Positions 1 through 13,654 of a stretch of DNA of 64,000 bases are shown piece by piece. The notes under the pieces were generated by a model. It saw only the letters and a list, made by a program, of their open reading frames with translations, was not told the DNA's origin and did no database searches. The stretch comes from Linnemannia elongata (Eukaryota; Mortierellomycota; Mortierellomycetes; Mortierellales; Mortierellaceae), in assembly GCA_036320915.1 (NCBI GenBank), contig JAXBDG010000011.1, forward strand, positions 1,014,501 through 1,078,500. Reading direction: 5' to 3'. The stretch's first letter is position 1, and each line of letters opens with the position of its first letter. The position numbers were made by a program, and so were the translations under genes.

Positions 1-2
1 AT

Positions 3-308
3 TATGTAGCTGACCGGCCAGGATATATGACGTTTCTGGAAGATGGATTCGGGACAGAGACGCTGGCGTTTTGCCAGGATCTCTTAGAGTTTTCTAACGA
101 CCATCGGGGTCAGGTCAGGGTGGCACAACCACTTTGGGATCAAATTCTGGACCGTCTCGCTCTAGCGTACGACGTTTCAATGGATGCAGTTTCAAGGACA
201 TATTCTGTTATCGAACGGTTGCTGACCTCTAGCTGGGCCTACTTGGAGAAAAGGAGGAAGGGCGAAAGCGAAGAGGTAGACAACCTTGAATGGCTCGCCA
301 AAAGTTAA
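3..308 (+). CDS. C-terminal fragment of an unidentified protein (5' end outside window)
   Basis: The frame is open from the left edge and stops with TAA at 306-308, giving about 101 residues. The first in-window Met (position 27) need not be the start, because the eight codons before it are open. The residues are mixed and look globular, rich in Leu, Asp and aromatics, with a helical Leu/Ser segment and a basic KRRKGE patch near the end. I do not recognise the family and see no catalytic motif. There is no splice donor near the stop, so it is unlikely to be a 5' exon of ATR, which begins about 720 bp downstream on the same strand. It is most simply the last exon of an upstream gene. Confidence 0.55.
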   Translation, partial: YVADRPGYMTFLEDGFGTETLAFCQDLLEFSNDHRGQVRVAQPLWDQILDRLALAYDVSMDAVSRTYSVIERLLTSSWAYLEKRRKGESEEVDNLEWLAKS

Positions 309-1031
309 TAAAAGATAAAAATGTGACCGTTTGTCCGTGCGATAAATGCCCAGCGCAAGTCTGCACTGCAAAGTCAGTTTGCTCGTTCTCCCTCATTACC
401 CCCCAACACTGATCGTCAACAACCAGCAGCCCATTCACTCTACTTTCTCAAAATCGCGCTTTCGCACTACTGCATTCGGGTTTCTTTCCGCCCAAAACGA
501 TACAAGACAGAACGCTGACCTTTACAGGGCAACACCGACAACACAAAACAACATCTGTTCCTGGCGAAAACGTGATTGCCTTGGAGTCTCTCTCTCTCAC
601 TCTCTCGAAATCTCGAGTTCGTTCGGTCGAACCCTGGAGTGAAGCATTATGCCGATGCTGGGGCGAGCGAATTCTGGAGCACTCCAGTCGAGCGACAACC
701 CGAAACTCTGTACGTTCATTGCATCTCGACAGACGTCCCTTATGCTACATTCCTTCTCCCTCTTGGAAAGTCTGTCCCTTTTCGGCTCGAGAACTAATAA
801 TTTTGGTGGCGCATATTTTCAACTGACCACGTAGTTTACGACGGCCTTGTCAATGTTTGCGAGGATAATAACAACGGGATCGCAGGTTTCTTAACGTCCT
901 TTTATAATGGTACATGAAAACTGCGCGAAATTTTCAGCTCGATTGAATGCTCGGTTCGATCGTTTGATAACTGGCACTAAACGCGTTTTGTTCATATAGG
1001 ATCCAAGTCCTCGGCAGAGACCGTGGCTGCA
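309..1031. other. Intergenic region and presumed promoter/5' leader of the ATR gene
   Basis: These 723 bp separate the stop of the upstream fragment from the ATR start. Short frames here overlap in all phases and show no conserved composition. A C/T-rich run lies at about 588-612. A possible 3' splice site (ATAG at 996-999) lies just before the ATR start, so a 5'UTR intron is possible. I could not find an in-frame upstream coding exon that joins it without a stop. No RNA gene was recognised. Confidence 0.5.
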
Positions 1032-4000
1032 ATGACCGAGAATCTTCAGCTCATCATTAATATGGGAAGACTTGGATCGTTGAGGCAGGCCTTTGAGCTT
1101 GGATTGACAGCGACTTCTAGCGATAAAGCAAGCCAACGTTTAGAGTGGCTTCTTCTCTCCACTTTGGCTCCTGTCCTCGCCACATCCGCCCTTGCCACCG
1201 TTTTCAGCGACGTTATCATTGCCCTCACCTCTGTAGGGGCAGCCCTGGCTATCTCGGAGAATGCACACACTGCCATTGTCAAATCCGGAGTACAGACGCG
1301 AACAAAGGCTTATTTCCATGCTATCCTTGGCATCCTGAAGGGTAAGTAGATGTTGCTACCTCGACACGTTAAAGGTGGCATCCAGTTCAATTGTTTGGTG
1401 GTCCGTTCCCTCTACTGACCATGTCCTTGGAAGTTTTAATAGAGATCACACATTTTATGAAAAATGCAACATACCCAAGTGCTTGTCCCGTCAAAATGAG
1501 TGTTTTCAAGAGCACGTCTCTCCACGACCATGACCCCACCTGGATGACCTTTCGGTTCGCCCATGTCGATGACGCTCTCACTGTGGTGTCATCTCTGCTC
1601 TCCCTATTTTGCCACCGAAGCGACTCAGCAGAGTGGCCAGTGTACAAGACAGATGACGACCAGCGAATCGCGCTGCTCAAGGTTGCTTGCTCCCTCATTG
1701 ACCTTTTCCTTCCCGATGGACAACTTGCACGAAACGATCGGAGCGGTCAACGACACATTTCGGCAAGCTCGGCTTCGATTTTCCAGCTTTATCAAGCTTG
1801 TGGTCATTGCATCAAGGAGGTCGTCTCGTTGTCAAACTTTGGCTACCGATACTATCCTGTTATATCCCGATCGATTCTGGAGATCCTTCACCACCACGTC
1901 ATGACTCTCAATCGCCGCTGCACAGAGCGGAACGCCGGGGCCGCATCTAGAACAGCAATTGTGAAAAAAGAGAAGTCCTCCGATACGAGCGAAGCGATCA
2001 CCCTCGCTTTGGACATCAAGGATTACAGAAAGGAGGTACCAGCGATCGCATCTCTTGAGACTATGCTGGCGGAGTGCTTGACCTCGGTGAATGAACACGC
2101 TGTTGAGACGAACCCTGCCATATTCGAGTCCCACGAACCTCTATTCTTGGGTGTATCGCTTCTACTTTCGGACCAGTTCTTACTTTTGAGCGACGATGAA
2201 AGCGGGAGAAGTGTTCAGGTATGCCATCAATTAATTACCCTATATATTACCTCCAATTTACAAATGCACTCTCTGGCCTTCTCTCTCCTTTACTAAATCC
2301 TATCACAGCAAGCTCTTCTTCGAATAGCCACCGCATTGACCCCCACCGGGTTTTTCGAAGATCCATTGGCCAGCGTTGATTACATTCTCAAGAATTTCGT
2401 GCACCTCGAACAAGGCTTACTCGTGGATCTCGTGGCGTGTATTCTGGAATACGTTCGTATCAAAGAATTCGGGAGAGAACATGGTGCGGATCGTATTGGA
2501 CCTTCGAAACAACCCATTCACTCGACTGAAAATGAGCAGAGCTACGTCATTTCATCCTCCAAGAGAGCCCCTGAGGATATCGAGTACGATCAGATGCAGC
2601 TTGGGTAAGTGACCTTCGCCTCATGATTTACTTTGACCATTGTCTGAAAACCCCCATTCTTGAATTTTAGCGCGTACGGTCTGGCTCTTCAGCTTCTTAA
2701 TTCGCGTCCACATTTGCTATTTTAGAAGTCCTGAGTGGCCTGGAAAGAGAATTAGATTGGACAGCCAAGTGCTGAACGTGGCATCGTTAGAGTCTGCTGC
2801 ATGCTCCAGTATCGTCAGCGCCTCTCAGTTTTCGCAATGGCCGGGAAAGCAGCACTACGGCGGCTCTATACCTTGGTCACCCTCCGAGTATCTGCTTGGC
2901 ATGCTGAAAAAGTTCACCGATCATGCTGCATTCAGTCACGCAGCGAGCCAAGGCCCTCGCGGAGTCCAGGTATGTTCAAATTGTGCCATTGTTTTGAATC
3001 TTGTCTGCGCGAGTTAGCATCCGGTGTCTGACTCCATCGCTCATTTATTCTGCCTTGTCGACTTTCTTTATAGCCTCACCTCTCTGTGAATGATCTCCGA
3101 GCAATTATTATCATCTTGCTCTTATGGACTGAGGATTCTCCCCGTCAAGACACTCAAGGTGCTACCCGCAAGTCCGAAGAGCTTGCTGGGATTGTAGAGC
3201 TCATTGGCAAGCAATACCTGCGTTGGGTTTTAAGTCCAGGCATGCATGTAAGTACCATCCTACAATAGTCCGAAGGTTTTTCATGAGAATTTAGACTAAC
3301 ATATCCGATATCCGACTCATGTAAACTTTTAGAATGCTTCCCTGAACCGATCGTACCTAGAGTCCTCGTATCCGCTTGTTTTGGATATCGTGGCAACCGC
3401 ATCAACGCTGAGTAAGTGGTATCTAGTGTATTTCATGCTGTGTTGTAAGCTTGGCTGAAGAGAGCTAATATTAACGTATAATTCGTGACACATAGGTACC
3501 AACGAGTCGTTCAATGAGTTGCTCGTCTGTCTATCGTCAGGGCCATGGTTTACGGACATTTCTAACAAGGAACTTTGGTCCTCCATTCCCATGAGCCCTG
3601 GCGCACATATCGACAGCATATCAGGAGAGCGTCAACTGTGCAATGTCCTTGTCAGGGTCCTCGAAAGGACGGCGATTCTAACACACCTTCGAGATGATCC
3701 CACACTTCTTCAGGCTTGCGAAAGCTTCCTCCCGCAGAAATGCAAGGCCATGCTAGTCATGTCCACACTCCCTTATTGTTCACAGCTCGCTGGGTGGAGG
3801 GTCAAGGTGATCATCGATACTCTCAAGTTCTCTCACAACAACCTTGATCACGTCTGCGCCAGAGGCTGCGATCACTCACTGACTGCTGTGACTATCGAGT
3901 CCTTGTCAGTTCTCAGCGCAACAAGCCCGAACATGGAGACTACCGTCGAGACCGCCTTGGGGTAAGCTTCTTCTTGGCAAAGGATATGTTCAAGGTATCC

Positions 4001-7000
4001 GTACAATCTGTCCTTTCCTAAATTCTCATAATCAACCTACCATTCTTTTTAGCTTCTTCTGCAGCGAAGGAATTGAAGAAGACGTACTGGTGACTCTTGC
4101 TTCGAGTATGGGTGTTATTGCTTGCGGAGTTTCCACAATGGGACGTCATGCTCTACCAGCGCATTCTTACGATGTGATGGACCAGGCCATTTATATGCGG
4201 AGATTTTGTTCTTCTTGCTACCACTCAACGTCCGATCCGACTGTTGCATCTAAATCCCGTGCAGAAGAGCCTGTCGAGAGTAGCCTGGGTTTAGCTTTCT
4301 TACATCCTTTCCAGTGGTTGATCCGAACTTGCGCCACGGACACGTCGAGACTGGCCCTCCTCAAGGGACTCTACCGTGTCTTCTGTCACCTGGATCTCCG
4401 TGGTCAAGACTTGAGGTCTGTCGAATTCGGCAAGTTCATGCTAACTCAACTTGATGACCAGAATAAGGATATCAGAGAAGCCGCCGGGTAAGATTCACGT
4501 TTATATTTGCGTGATTTCAGAGTATAATTCTGGACCCAGTCATATTCTCATAACGCACCTATTTTTCTCCATTTGCCTTTTGCTCCAGAGATATTGTCGA
4601 ACTTATTGCTCAGAGAGTGAGAGCGATGCTAGTTGACGATCCACTGGGGAGCACAAGTCTGGATGGCAGCTTGGCTAGAATTGGCGATTCCATTGCAAGG
4701 AAAATCGCTGGGTCGTTGAGGATGACCCGGCTCGCGTATCTTCTCCCGCTGTGCCGGCGTGTGATGCAGCATCTCCCTGAGGATCATTCCGTCTATAACC
4801 GCCTGCTCTCTGCATTGATCGATCAAGTTTTTGCGGAGTCGAGCTCTTTCCGGTCGGCTTTGGTCCTCGAAGAGGTACTGTTTATGTAGCCAAACAGAAA
4901 CTTAAACGCTATAGGTATTTGTTGTTACGAAATGCCTTCGTCCTAACTTAATTTATTTTGCATGGTTTCATAGATGTCGAAAATCGCGAAGGACAAGAAT
5001 CTGACGCACACGACCTTTCTCCAACCTCAGAATGATCTGTTTTGCACGCAAGTCATCCAGAAGTTGGATGCCGGTCAGGAAAACTGGATGGAGATTCTTT
5101 ATAGTTGGACAGAGTTGGGACAGAAGAATTTCCTTAAAAGGAACATTTCTGGGATCCTTCCCAAGCTGGTCATCCTTCTTAGTCGAGAATTGATCGAGAA
5201 GGTGGCAGCTCTCATGGCAGTAGATCCAGGCACACTTTGTGTTGAGCACCTGGACCATATCATGGCGGGGATCCTTATGCACAATGATGACGGTATAGGA
5301 CCTCCTGTTGAGCTCCTGCGAAGCCTTCTTTATCAAGCGAAACTGAATGGGGAGCCTCAGGAGGATGTTTTGGGCATCGCAGCCCTCATTACAGCCTCTA
5401 AAGTTGGGTTGCTGATACGCGTGAGCTTTGAGCTCGGTAATGAGAATCCAGAGGTCCGCAACAAGGCCAAGAAGGTTATCGAGGTCGTGGAGGAAAAAGA
5501 TTGGCAGCATAGCCATAACAACCCACCCAAACGAGTAACAGAGCGGCGCTCTCTCGCTACCTTCTTACAGCAACACATCCTCGCCGTTTTGTCGGAGATC
5601 AACAAGGCTATTATGGACACTGGCCAACGCATCACCCTTGGGACCAAGGCCAAGCATCTCCGCAGCCTGTCCGTGCTGGTCGAACTATTGCAGCCGATTC
5701 AGAGCACAGTGCTCTCACAGGTATGACTATTATGTTATTGCATTGTCGTTATCTCCTATCACGGCAAATGGCCATGAAAGTGCTTGAGAAGTTATTGATG
5801 TTCGTCACGTCTCTTTATTTGCAATAGATTATTTCCCCGTTGAACATGGCGTTAAATCTCCGAGGACTTCGTATCCATGCGCTTCGTGCTCTAAAAAGTA
5901 TTATCGATTTGCTAGAGCCCATGCAGTTGGAATCTTTGGTCGGTCATCTTGTCCAGGCTCTCAGTGGTCTCTACCTCAGCTCCAACAAGTCAGAGCAGGA
6001 AATCATATTCGGCATCCTTGATCATCTCCTTGTTCAGTCTCAAGACAAGCTTCGCCTGGTTTTCCCTGATGTTGGAGCCTTGCCGTCGATACCTGACTTT
6101 GAGCAGATGAACGATATTCTTCAGTCTGCGAAAACCGCCAATGGCTTTGAACAACAACTTCAGGGGCTAATAGACCGGCTTGGAAGCGAGGATTCAGAAC
6201 TTGCGAGGCAGGCTGTAGTGGAGCTGAGGGAATTTTTAATGGCGAAAGAGGAGAGACTACTTGCCATGGCAACAAGCGAGGACCAGGAGTCGAACGAACT
6301 CCTGAGTAATCTTGTCCTGACACTTCTTTCCGAGATCAGTCGTTTCAGAGGGCTTGATGCCCCAGTCCCGATGGCTTGCGCAGAGTGTCTTGGCATCATC
6401 GGCGCTATTGACCCGGACAAGATATCTGGTCGGCGGACAAGCACGACCACGACTGTCTACGCCAACTTGAACGATCTCGAGGAATCACGGAACTTTGTTT
6501 GCGAATTGATCGCGGTCCAGTTGGTCGGGAAGAGTCGGTCGATTGGCGATGTCCCATCGGAAAGTCACTGGGCGTTCACTCTCCAGGAGCTGCTCTCGTT
6601 CTGTGGTATAACCAAAGATGTCTTGGAAACCGAGCCTGCGGCTAATTTGTCAAGCCGGATCTCTCAGCGTCACAGTGGTACGCCTAAACAGTCGTATGCG
6701 CCTAGTCCCGCGGCTCAACCTCCCAAAAGACTTGGGACGAGCTTCAAGATGCCCAAAGAGCGATGGCGAGATTTCCCGCGTCACGTCCAGGAGGTCTTGG
6801 AGCTGCTGATCGATGCCAAGTACAAGAAGACAGAGACATCAACCCCGCCGGAGCAGCATATTCCACTGTATCCAAATGTCAAGACCTTTCAAGAATGGCT
6901 CACTCGTTGGACTCTTTCACTCACGGCAAAGGTCATTGGCCGAAACGCCAAGGAGGTCTTTCAAGCCTGTAAGCATGTCATTCCGTATGACACTGCTACC

Positions 7001-10000
7001 AGCCTCTATATCCTGCCTCATTTGGTCCTGCATGTCCTCCTCGAGGGTTCCGAAAGGGACCAACGCGAAATTGTTAACGAAATTGCCGCTGTTCTGGGAG
7101 ATGGACGCGACTTGGCACTGGAGAACGGACATCTCATATCTGGTCTACCCAATCAGTCTATGAGCGAGTTACACCAGCTTGGCTCTCAGGTAACTGCAAT
7201 GGACATGTTGAAAATGTTTGGCTGAAGATGTGCCAAAATATGTATGAATGTATCTTGACTGAGAGTATTTCTGCTCGAACCCATTCTGACAACTGATAGA
7301 CTGCGTTTGTGTTGTTGGACCATATCACCAAGTGGATTCAGCAACGCAGAAACTCGCGCACAAGACTTCCAGGAAACCAGCGAACCCCGCAAGACCCCAT
7401 CCTGCAGACCGTGCAGAATCACTTGATGTCGATCTCGCACGAGTTGATTGTGAACACTGCCTTCCGCGGCAAGGCATATGCACGTGCGCTGTTCCACTCT
7501 GAGCAGCACATCCGCGACTCAAAGCCCAAAATGAGCGAGATGGGGATTCAAGGGTTATACGAGGAGTATCAACAGTTGTACGTGTGGATGGACGAGCCCG
7601 ACGGGATGGAGGGCACCTCAAGTCTGATCACGAGCGGAACACTCCCTCAGCACTTGCTGCAGTGCGAGAGTGCCGGTCGTTGGGAGGAGGCACATGCCTA
7701 TCACGAGCTGGGCGTTCAGACTGAGCCCTCAAAGCTCGACCATCATATTGGACTTTACAGAGCACTGGACAACCTCGGCCAGTATGGTAAGTTTAGCGTC
7801 TCCTTACCTAACCCTGCATCTAACACTTCAGATGCCGTCCTGCAGATATCTAATATTTCATGCGCCTTTGGTTCTTTATTAGACACCTTGCTGAATGGAG
7901 TGGAGGGTGACATCTATGCACATCCGAGTTGGGAGGAGTCTTTGAATGACTTTCGGATATCTGCGTCTTGGAAGTCTCAGCGCTGGAGGTCGCTGGAGGA
8001 GGCGCTTTCTCGATCGCTTCAATCAAGCTTTGATAGTGGTCTGGGTCTGCTGATGAAGGATCTGAGGGAGAACCGTGTTGCGGACTTTGAGGATCATCTG
8101 CGCCGGACTCGATCGATGCTTATCGCTCCTCTTGCAGCGGCAGGTATGGAGAGCTACTCTAGGGCGTACGATCGCATTGCCCAGCTTCACATGCTCCATG
8201 AGCTAGAGGTTGCCTTCCACAGCTGGAACAGGACAGTTTCGTCGCAATGCTCTTTGGGCTCTCAAATTGTGCTCAAGCTCCAAAGCGGAGGATCGTATAC
8301 TGAACGGGTCCGACTTTACCAGCCTAAACTTGTTCAGCGCTTGGAATTGTTGGCACCTTCATTCAAGACGCGTGAGCAAGTTGCGATGCTGCGAAGAATC
8401 GCATTCTACCACATCAGGTAAGGATTTAAGGATGTTGTTAAAGCTTGTTTCTCTGTATCATTGCATCTCGTTCCTGCGGCGCAACTAACATTAGACGATT
8501 GGAAACTCACTTGCGTGAGGAACTACCATATTTTTTCTCATTTCTTGGTAATAGGATTCAGGACAAGGAAATACTGGACCATGAGGACGTACAGTACTTG
8601 ACTGACGAGTGTGGGCGACTCTGGCTGGAGTCTGCGCGGGCAGCTCGGAAATCGAACAATGATCAGTTATCATACAGCGCCATGCTTCATGCAGAGGACC
8701 TTGGTAACACATCAGCGGTTATCGAACGAGTGAAATGGGGCTTTTCTCATAACAATGAGCGCCAGGCCATTAAGACGATCGATTCGGCACTCAAGCGCAA
8801 TGTTGTCACGTCCATTGCGACTAGAGGAAGCCTCAGTCGTGCATCCTCGTCGACATCGGTGCGTCCAAAATCGGGTTCGGGCTCAACCACAGGTTCGAGT
8901 TCAAGTATCTCAAGGTCTGGAATTGTTTTCTTGAACACCGACCTTTCCTTGGTTCAGGATCGCGTGCTGGATAAGGATGATCGGGGATTTATTCGAGCCA
9001 AAGCGATCCTCTTGCGCACCCGCTGGATGGACAAGAGTAGTCTTGTCAGCCCAGGAGAGATTTCTGAAGGCTTTCGAGACGCTGCTGCTGAGTGTGATGT
9101 CTGGGACAAGCTGTACTACGCTGCTGGCCAATTTTTCTTCAAGCTTTATGAAAACTCCAAGCGCAAGAACCGGCCACAATTGACGTAAGCAGAATACTCG
9201 CCATGGGCATTCCACCCTACCTTCAAAAAAGAACCATGGTACTCACAGTGCCAGCAAACCTCATTTTATCTTTTTTCACTCGTTTTAGATATGCAAGCCA
9301 AGGATGCCGTCTTTATAGCAAAGCGCTGTCTCTTGGTCCCAAGTACCTTTACCAGATCATGCCACGACTCTTGACACACTGGCTTGACCTTGGTCGCCGC
9401 GTCCATGTCTCACAGGCAAACCCAGGCATCTCAAGCTCTGAACTTGGCGAGTTCAGAAGGATTAACGAGCTCATGAACGCTTTGGCGGACCATTTGCCCG
9501 AGTACATGGTAAAAAGTTACTAGCCATTCTCTAACTGGCTTCATATTTAGTTTTTCGTTCCTTGAAACAGGTGCTAACGCCTTTCATGTTATTTTTATTT
9601 CTAGTTCCTCTCTGCTTTCCCTCAGATCATATCCCGGATATGTCACAAGAATCCCGATGCATTCTTTGCTCTGCAGCGCATCATAGCCAATGTCGTCCTT
9701 GCGTACCCCGACCAGGCGATCTGGCAGATGGTTTCTGTGTCTCGGTCAGTTGTTCAAGAGCGGAAGCGAGTGTGCAACAAAATATTGCACACCATCCAAC
9801 AGCAACCCGTTTTAGGTCCAGCGATCATTGAACAGGTCACCGAGGCGTTGGACCTTTGTGACAGTCTTATCGAGCTCTGCAAGGTACAGATCAAGGACAG
9901 AACCGCCAAACTCAGTCTTGAGAGAGACCTTCCTCATCTTGCCGTCCAGCTCAAACGCAGTTACAATGTGATCATCCCTGGCCAGCGGTCCCTTTGGCCA

Positions 10001-11698
10001 TCCTTGCCCAAGTCGAGTGAAACCATGGCCTCACATCGACCCTTCAAAGCAAACCTTCCAAAGATTGATCGTAAGTTTAGAGACCGCTATTTGTTCAGTT
10101 TCCTTTTAAAGATGAATTGTTCGCTCAACCACATATGCTAACGATATTTGCGATTCCTATTTCGTTGTCACTTCTAGGATTTTTGGACGAAGTTGACGTG
10201 ATGTCTTCATTACAGAAACCTCGCAAAGTCACAGCTGTTGGCAGTGACGGTGTGCACTACACTTTCCTGTGCAAACCCAAGGACGACTTGCGCAAGGATG
10301 CCAAAGTGATGGAATTCAACTCTCTTGTCAACACACTCCTGAAGAAGGATCGCGAAGCCAACCGCCGTGATCTGTGTAAGTCTTTCTTTTTTAGTCTGTG
10401 TAGCGCTTGTATTGTTGGTGTCTTTTTTACAAACACGAATGGTAGATTGACGGAGTATTCTCTTTCCATGGATCATTGAATCGGTGTAGACATCCGGACA
10501 TACGCAGTCATTCCTCTCAATGAGGACTACGGTCTTATCGAATGGGTCCATAACACCGCGCCGTACCGACTTCTCGTTCACAAACTCTACAGGTTGAACA
10601 ACATCGCCGTGCCCTCTGTAAGTATAAACGGACACTGGGTACCAGCGACTGTTTTGTACTGCTTGTACCCGCGTATCCATAAACGATCTTTGCTTGATCT
10701 GAGATGGAAATGGCTTGAATGAAACAAAAACTGACCTTGAGATGCACCTGTAGAATGCTGACATTAAGCGGATTCTCGACCACGAAGACCATGTCCGGTT
10801 GTTTGTCAAGGAGCTTGTGCCCAAATTCCCCTCAGTCTTTTATCAGTGGTTCAAGGAGATCGCCCCAGAGCCCACTGCCTGGTTTGCCGCACGGCTTCGC
10901 TTCACGCGGACCGCAGCTGTGATGTCCATGGCTGGCTATATTGTTGGGTAATTGCTCTACTTGCGTGTTTTGCATTGAAATTTTACAGAAAAGAAAACTG
11001 CACTAAACATGTTGATTGATTTGTTATGGACAAATTGACCCATTGTTTATTGACTCTAAATCATCTCCTTGTTGTATTGTAGACTTGGAGACCGCCATGG
11101 CGAAAATTTGTTGCTTGATGAGCTGAACGGAGATGTGGTTCACGTCGATTTCAATTGTCTTTTCGATGCCGGCAAGACGTTCCCCAAGCCAGAGAGAGTG
11201 CCGTTCCGGTTGACTCACAATATGGTGGACGGCATGGGACTCTCAGGGTACGACGGTGTGTACCGACTCGCATGCGAAAAAACCTTGGGAGTGTTCCGCG
11301 ACAACTTTGAATCGCTCGTTTCTGTCCTGGAAGGATTCGTTCACGACCCGCTTGTAGAGTGGTCGAACAGTAAGAAGAAGAGTCAGCAGAGGGAAGCAGC
11401 TGGAACTATGGTTGGCGATGACACGAGGGCGAGACTGCTGCGAGGAGCAAGAGCCGATTCGAAGGCGGCGGCGGCGGCTGTGGAGGCAGGTACAGCCGAT
11501 GGCGAACCGTACGATGAGCAGCAAGCCGAGAAAGCAAAGGAGTTCCTTGGCGTCATCAGGCGCAAGCTGAACGGGTTGGAGAGCCAGAATGGCATGTTTT
11601 CGCTGTCCGTCGTGGGCCAAGTAGAGGAGCTGATTCAGAACGCGACCAGCCCTGAGAACCTCGGCAAGATGTACATAGGTTGGAGTGCGTATCTATAA
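1032..11698 (+). CDS. ATR: ATR/Mec1/Rad3-family checkpoint kinase (PIKK)
   Basis: Exons: 1032-1341, 1386-2218, 2309-2604, 2726-2969, 3074-3247, 3333-3411, 3496-3961, 4053-4487, 4589-4874, 4974-5720, 5828-7189, 7300-7786, 7883-8417, 8495-9184, 9289-9508, 9605-10070, 10178-10375, 10490-10617, 10754-10947, 11083-11698. They join to 8766 nt, 2921 aa. The N-terminal part is HEAT-like, with a UME-like region near residues 1215-1285 and an ATR-like AECLGIIGAIDP segment near 1475. The FAT domain runs from about 1790, and the YQIMPRLLTHWLD and FLSAFPQIISRICH segments are diagnostic of ATR. The kinase domain (about 2543-2830) has CKPKDDLRKD, the catalytic loop GDRHGENLLLD (about 2718) and HVDFN in place of DFG. 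The C-terminus is a FATC ending GWSAYL. Known role of the family: serine/threonine kinase activated by RPA-coated single-stranded DNA through an ATRIP-type partner, driving the S/G2 checkpoint. The protein is longer than human ATR (2644 aa). Intron 12 could end at 7831 instead of 7882 (both in frame); 7882 gives the better family match. The start could lie upstream. Confidence 0.93.
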
Positions 11699-12260
11699 AG
11701 GTGGAACAGGAGAGAATAGAAAGAAGCAAATTAATAACAAAACGCTTTCAGCTTTGTCTGTACATTATGATGCACGCTAAGGCGATCGCTTAAACTTCAT
11801 TTTGATTCTGTGATGTTTGGAGGAAGATGCGAAGAGAAAAAGTCACTAAGGAATGCAAGAGAAACGATAAGAGAAGAAGAGAAGGCGACATGCAAAGTGG
11901 GTCCTGGATGCATGTGCTTGTGTGTGTTTTCACAGAACCCAGTAGGCGAAAAAGTCGCTCTTTATGATTGATTCAAAATGCGCGAGATTGTGTTTTCGGT
12001 GTCAAGTTCTGCCTGCTCATAGTGTGGGCGACATGTATTTTTCTTTTCTTTGCTTCCTTTATCGCCGGATTGTTAGTTGAAGTAAAAGCAAACCCAATAG
12101 GGCCTCCCTTTTTTTTTATGGAGTTTTCAAACGGCTGATATTAAGGCTGATAAACAAGATATGTAAAGAAAACGCTAACTACCTATCAAAGGAAACAAAG
12201 CGTGGGTATGTCTAACGAGTCAGAAGTAAAGGTAAAAAGAAGAGAAAAAAGTAGCACGAC
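11699..12260. other. Convergent 3' intergenic region (ATR / ene-reductase)
   Basis: This 562-bp gap lies between two convergent stop codons, so it should hold both 3'UTRs and poly(A) sites. It is A-rich on the plus strand with short T and A runs (for example a T-run at about 12108-12117). I see no coding or RNA gene. Confidence 0.5.
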
Positions 12261-13649
12261 TTAACCATGAATAGTGCGGCCACGAGAGTACTGCTGCGAG
12301 AACGCCGCCTTAACGTTCAACTCCCTAGCAGCATTCAATGCAAAGTTGGGGTGCCTCAAGAACGTCCTTCCAGCAGCCACAAGATCTGCCTTCTCACTCT
12401 CGAGCACCTCCTCGGCCTGAGGGCCATCCAAGATAATCCCGACCGCAATAACAGCCAACCCAGGAACGGCACGCTTGATCTGCTCGGCGAAAGGAACCTG
12501 GTATCCGGGTGCGGTGAGGATCTTTTGCTGGGCAGTGTTGCCACCTGAGGAGACGTGTAGGACATCAACACCAGCGTCACGAACCCACTTGGCAATCTGA
12601 ATCGTTTGCTCAATCTCCCACGAGTCCTCGATCCCCTCAACCTCCTCCACCAAATCCGACGCCGAGACTCTCAAAAAGATAGGCTTCTCAGCTGGGAAGT
12701 TGGCTCGTACAGCCTTGACAACCTCCAACAAGAACCGAGCCCGGTTCTCAAGAGAGCCACCATAATGGTCCGTACGCTGGTTTGTGAGGGGGGACAAGAA
12801 ATTATGGATAAGGTACCCGTGTGCACCATGGATCTCGACAGTATCCATTCCTGCGCGAGCAGCACGGGCGGCAGCGGCACCAAAGGCATCAATAACCTGC
12901 TGGATCTCAGCGAAGGACAACTCACGGGGGACGCGGTGGTGCTTGTCCCATTGGAGGTGAGCACCGCCCGAGGGGGCGATCACGTCTTCGGGCCAGAAGG
13001 CTGATTCGGGGTACTTTTTGTATGGTGCTCCGGCAGATGCCTATTGTAAGTATCATTGAAAAAAATATCAGTATTAGTGCACTGCCTTTGTTCAAGATGA
13101 AGACGACGCAATGAAAGACAAATCATTTATCAAACGAAACAGAAAGCTTACCTTGCGACCGGCGTGGGCAAGCTGAATGCCAACTTTGCCACCTTGAACA
13201 TGCACAAAGTCCACAATCTCCTTCAACTTGAACACCTGAGCATCATCCCATAGACCCGCACATCCAGGGGTGATTCGTCCATTAGGCAACACAGCAGTGG
13301 CCTCTTGGATAACCAGACCTGCCCCATTGATCGCAAAGGATCCAATGCTGGCAAGGTGAAAGTTGGTAAAGAATCCATCCAGGGAGGAGTACATGCACAT
13401 GGGAGCGACAACGATGCGGTTGGGGATAGTGAGGTCCTTGATGGTGAAGGGCTGGAAGAGGAGAGGGACCTTGTCAGAGTTGGGGAGGGAGGCATCGATG
13501 GGGCCGAGGTAGGCTCCTGGAGCGGCGGGCTGTTCGATGTAGTAGTTTTCTTGAGGGTAGATGGGTCGGTTCTTGGAAGATGCGATTGGCTCGTAGACCG
13601 AGTTGACGGGGGCGGCGGCGATGTAGTCGGAGGATTGGAAGGAAGGCAT
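12261..13649 (-). CDS. Old Yellow Enzyme family NAD(P)H:flavin oxidoreductase (class III, YqjM-like)
   Basis: Two exons, 13649-13152 and 13040-12261, joined in phase 0; 425 aa. The TIM-barrel starts near residue 60 (LFQPF, then IPNRIVVAPMCMYS). Cys85 in APMCMYS matches the FMN-tuning cysteine of YqjM-type (class III) enzymes, where classical yeast OYEs have Thr. QLAHAGRK (159-166) and the substrate-binding pair His237/His240 with Tyr242 in EIHGAHGYL follow. TDHYGGSLENRARF is the usual family segment. Role by family: FMN-dependent, NADPH-driven reduction of activated C=C bonds in enones and related electrophiles, usually cytosolic. About 60 residues precede the barrel with no clear targeting signal. 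It converges on ATR. The upstream region has a pyrimidine-rich tract on the coding strand. The natural substrate cannot be told from sequence. Confidence 0.9.
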
Positions 13650-13654
13650 CTTGA

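Noticed and set aside
930..960. tRNA B-box-like sequence (GGTTCGATC)
   Set aside because: There is no matching A box or acceptor stem around it, and the flanking bases do not form a T arm.
649..1031. Upstream coding exon for ATR starting at the ATG near 649
   Set aside because: Joining its GTACGT donor to the acceptor at 999 creates an in-frame TGA at the junction.
7832..7882. Extra 17 codons in ATR exon 13 from the earlier acceptor at 7831
   Set aside because: It is in frame, but it separates the LGQYD and TLLNGV segments that are adjacent in ATR proteins. The acceptor at 7882 gives continuous family-like sequence.
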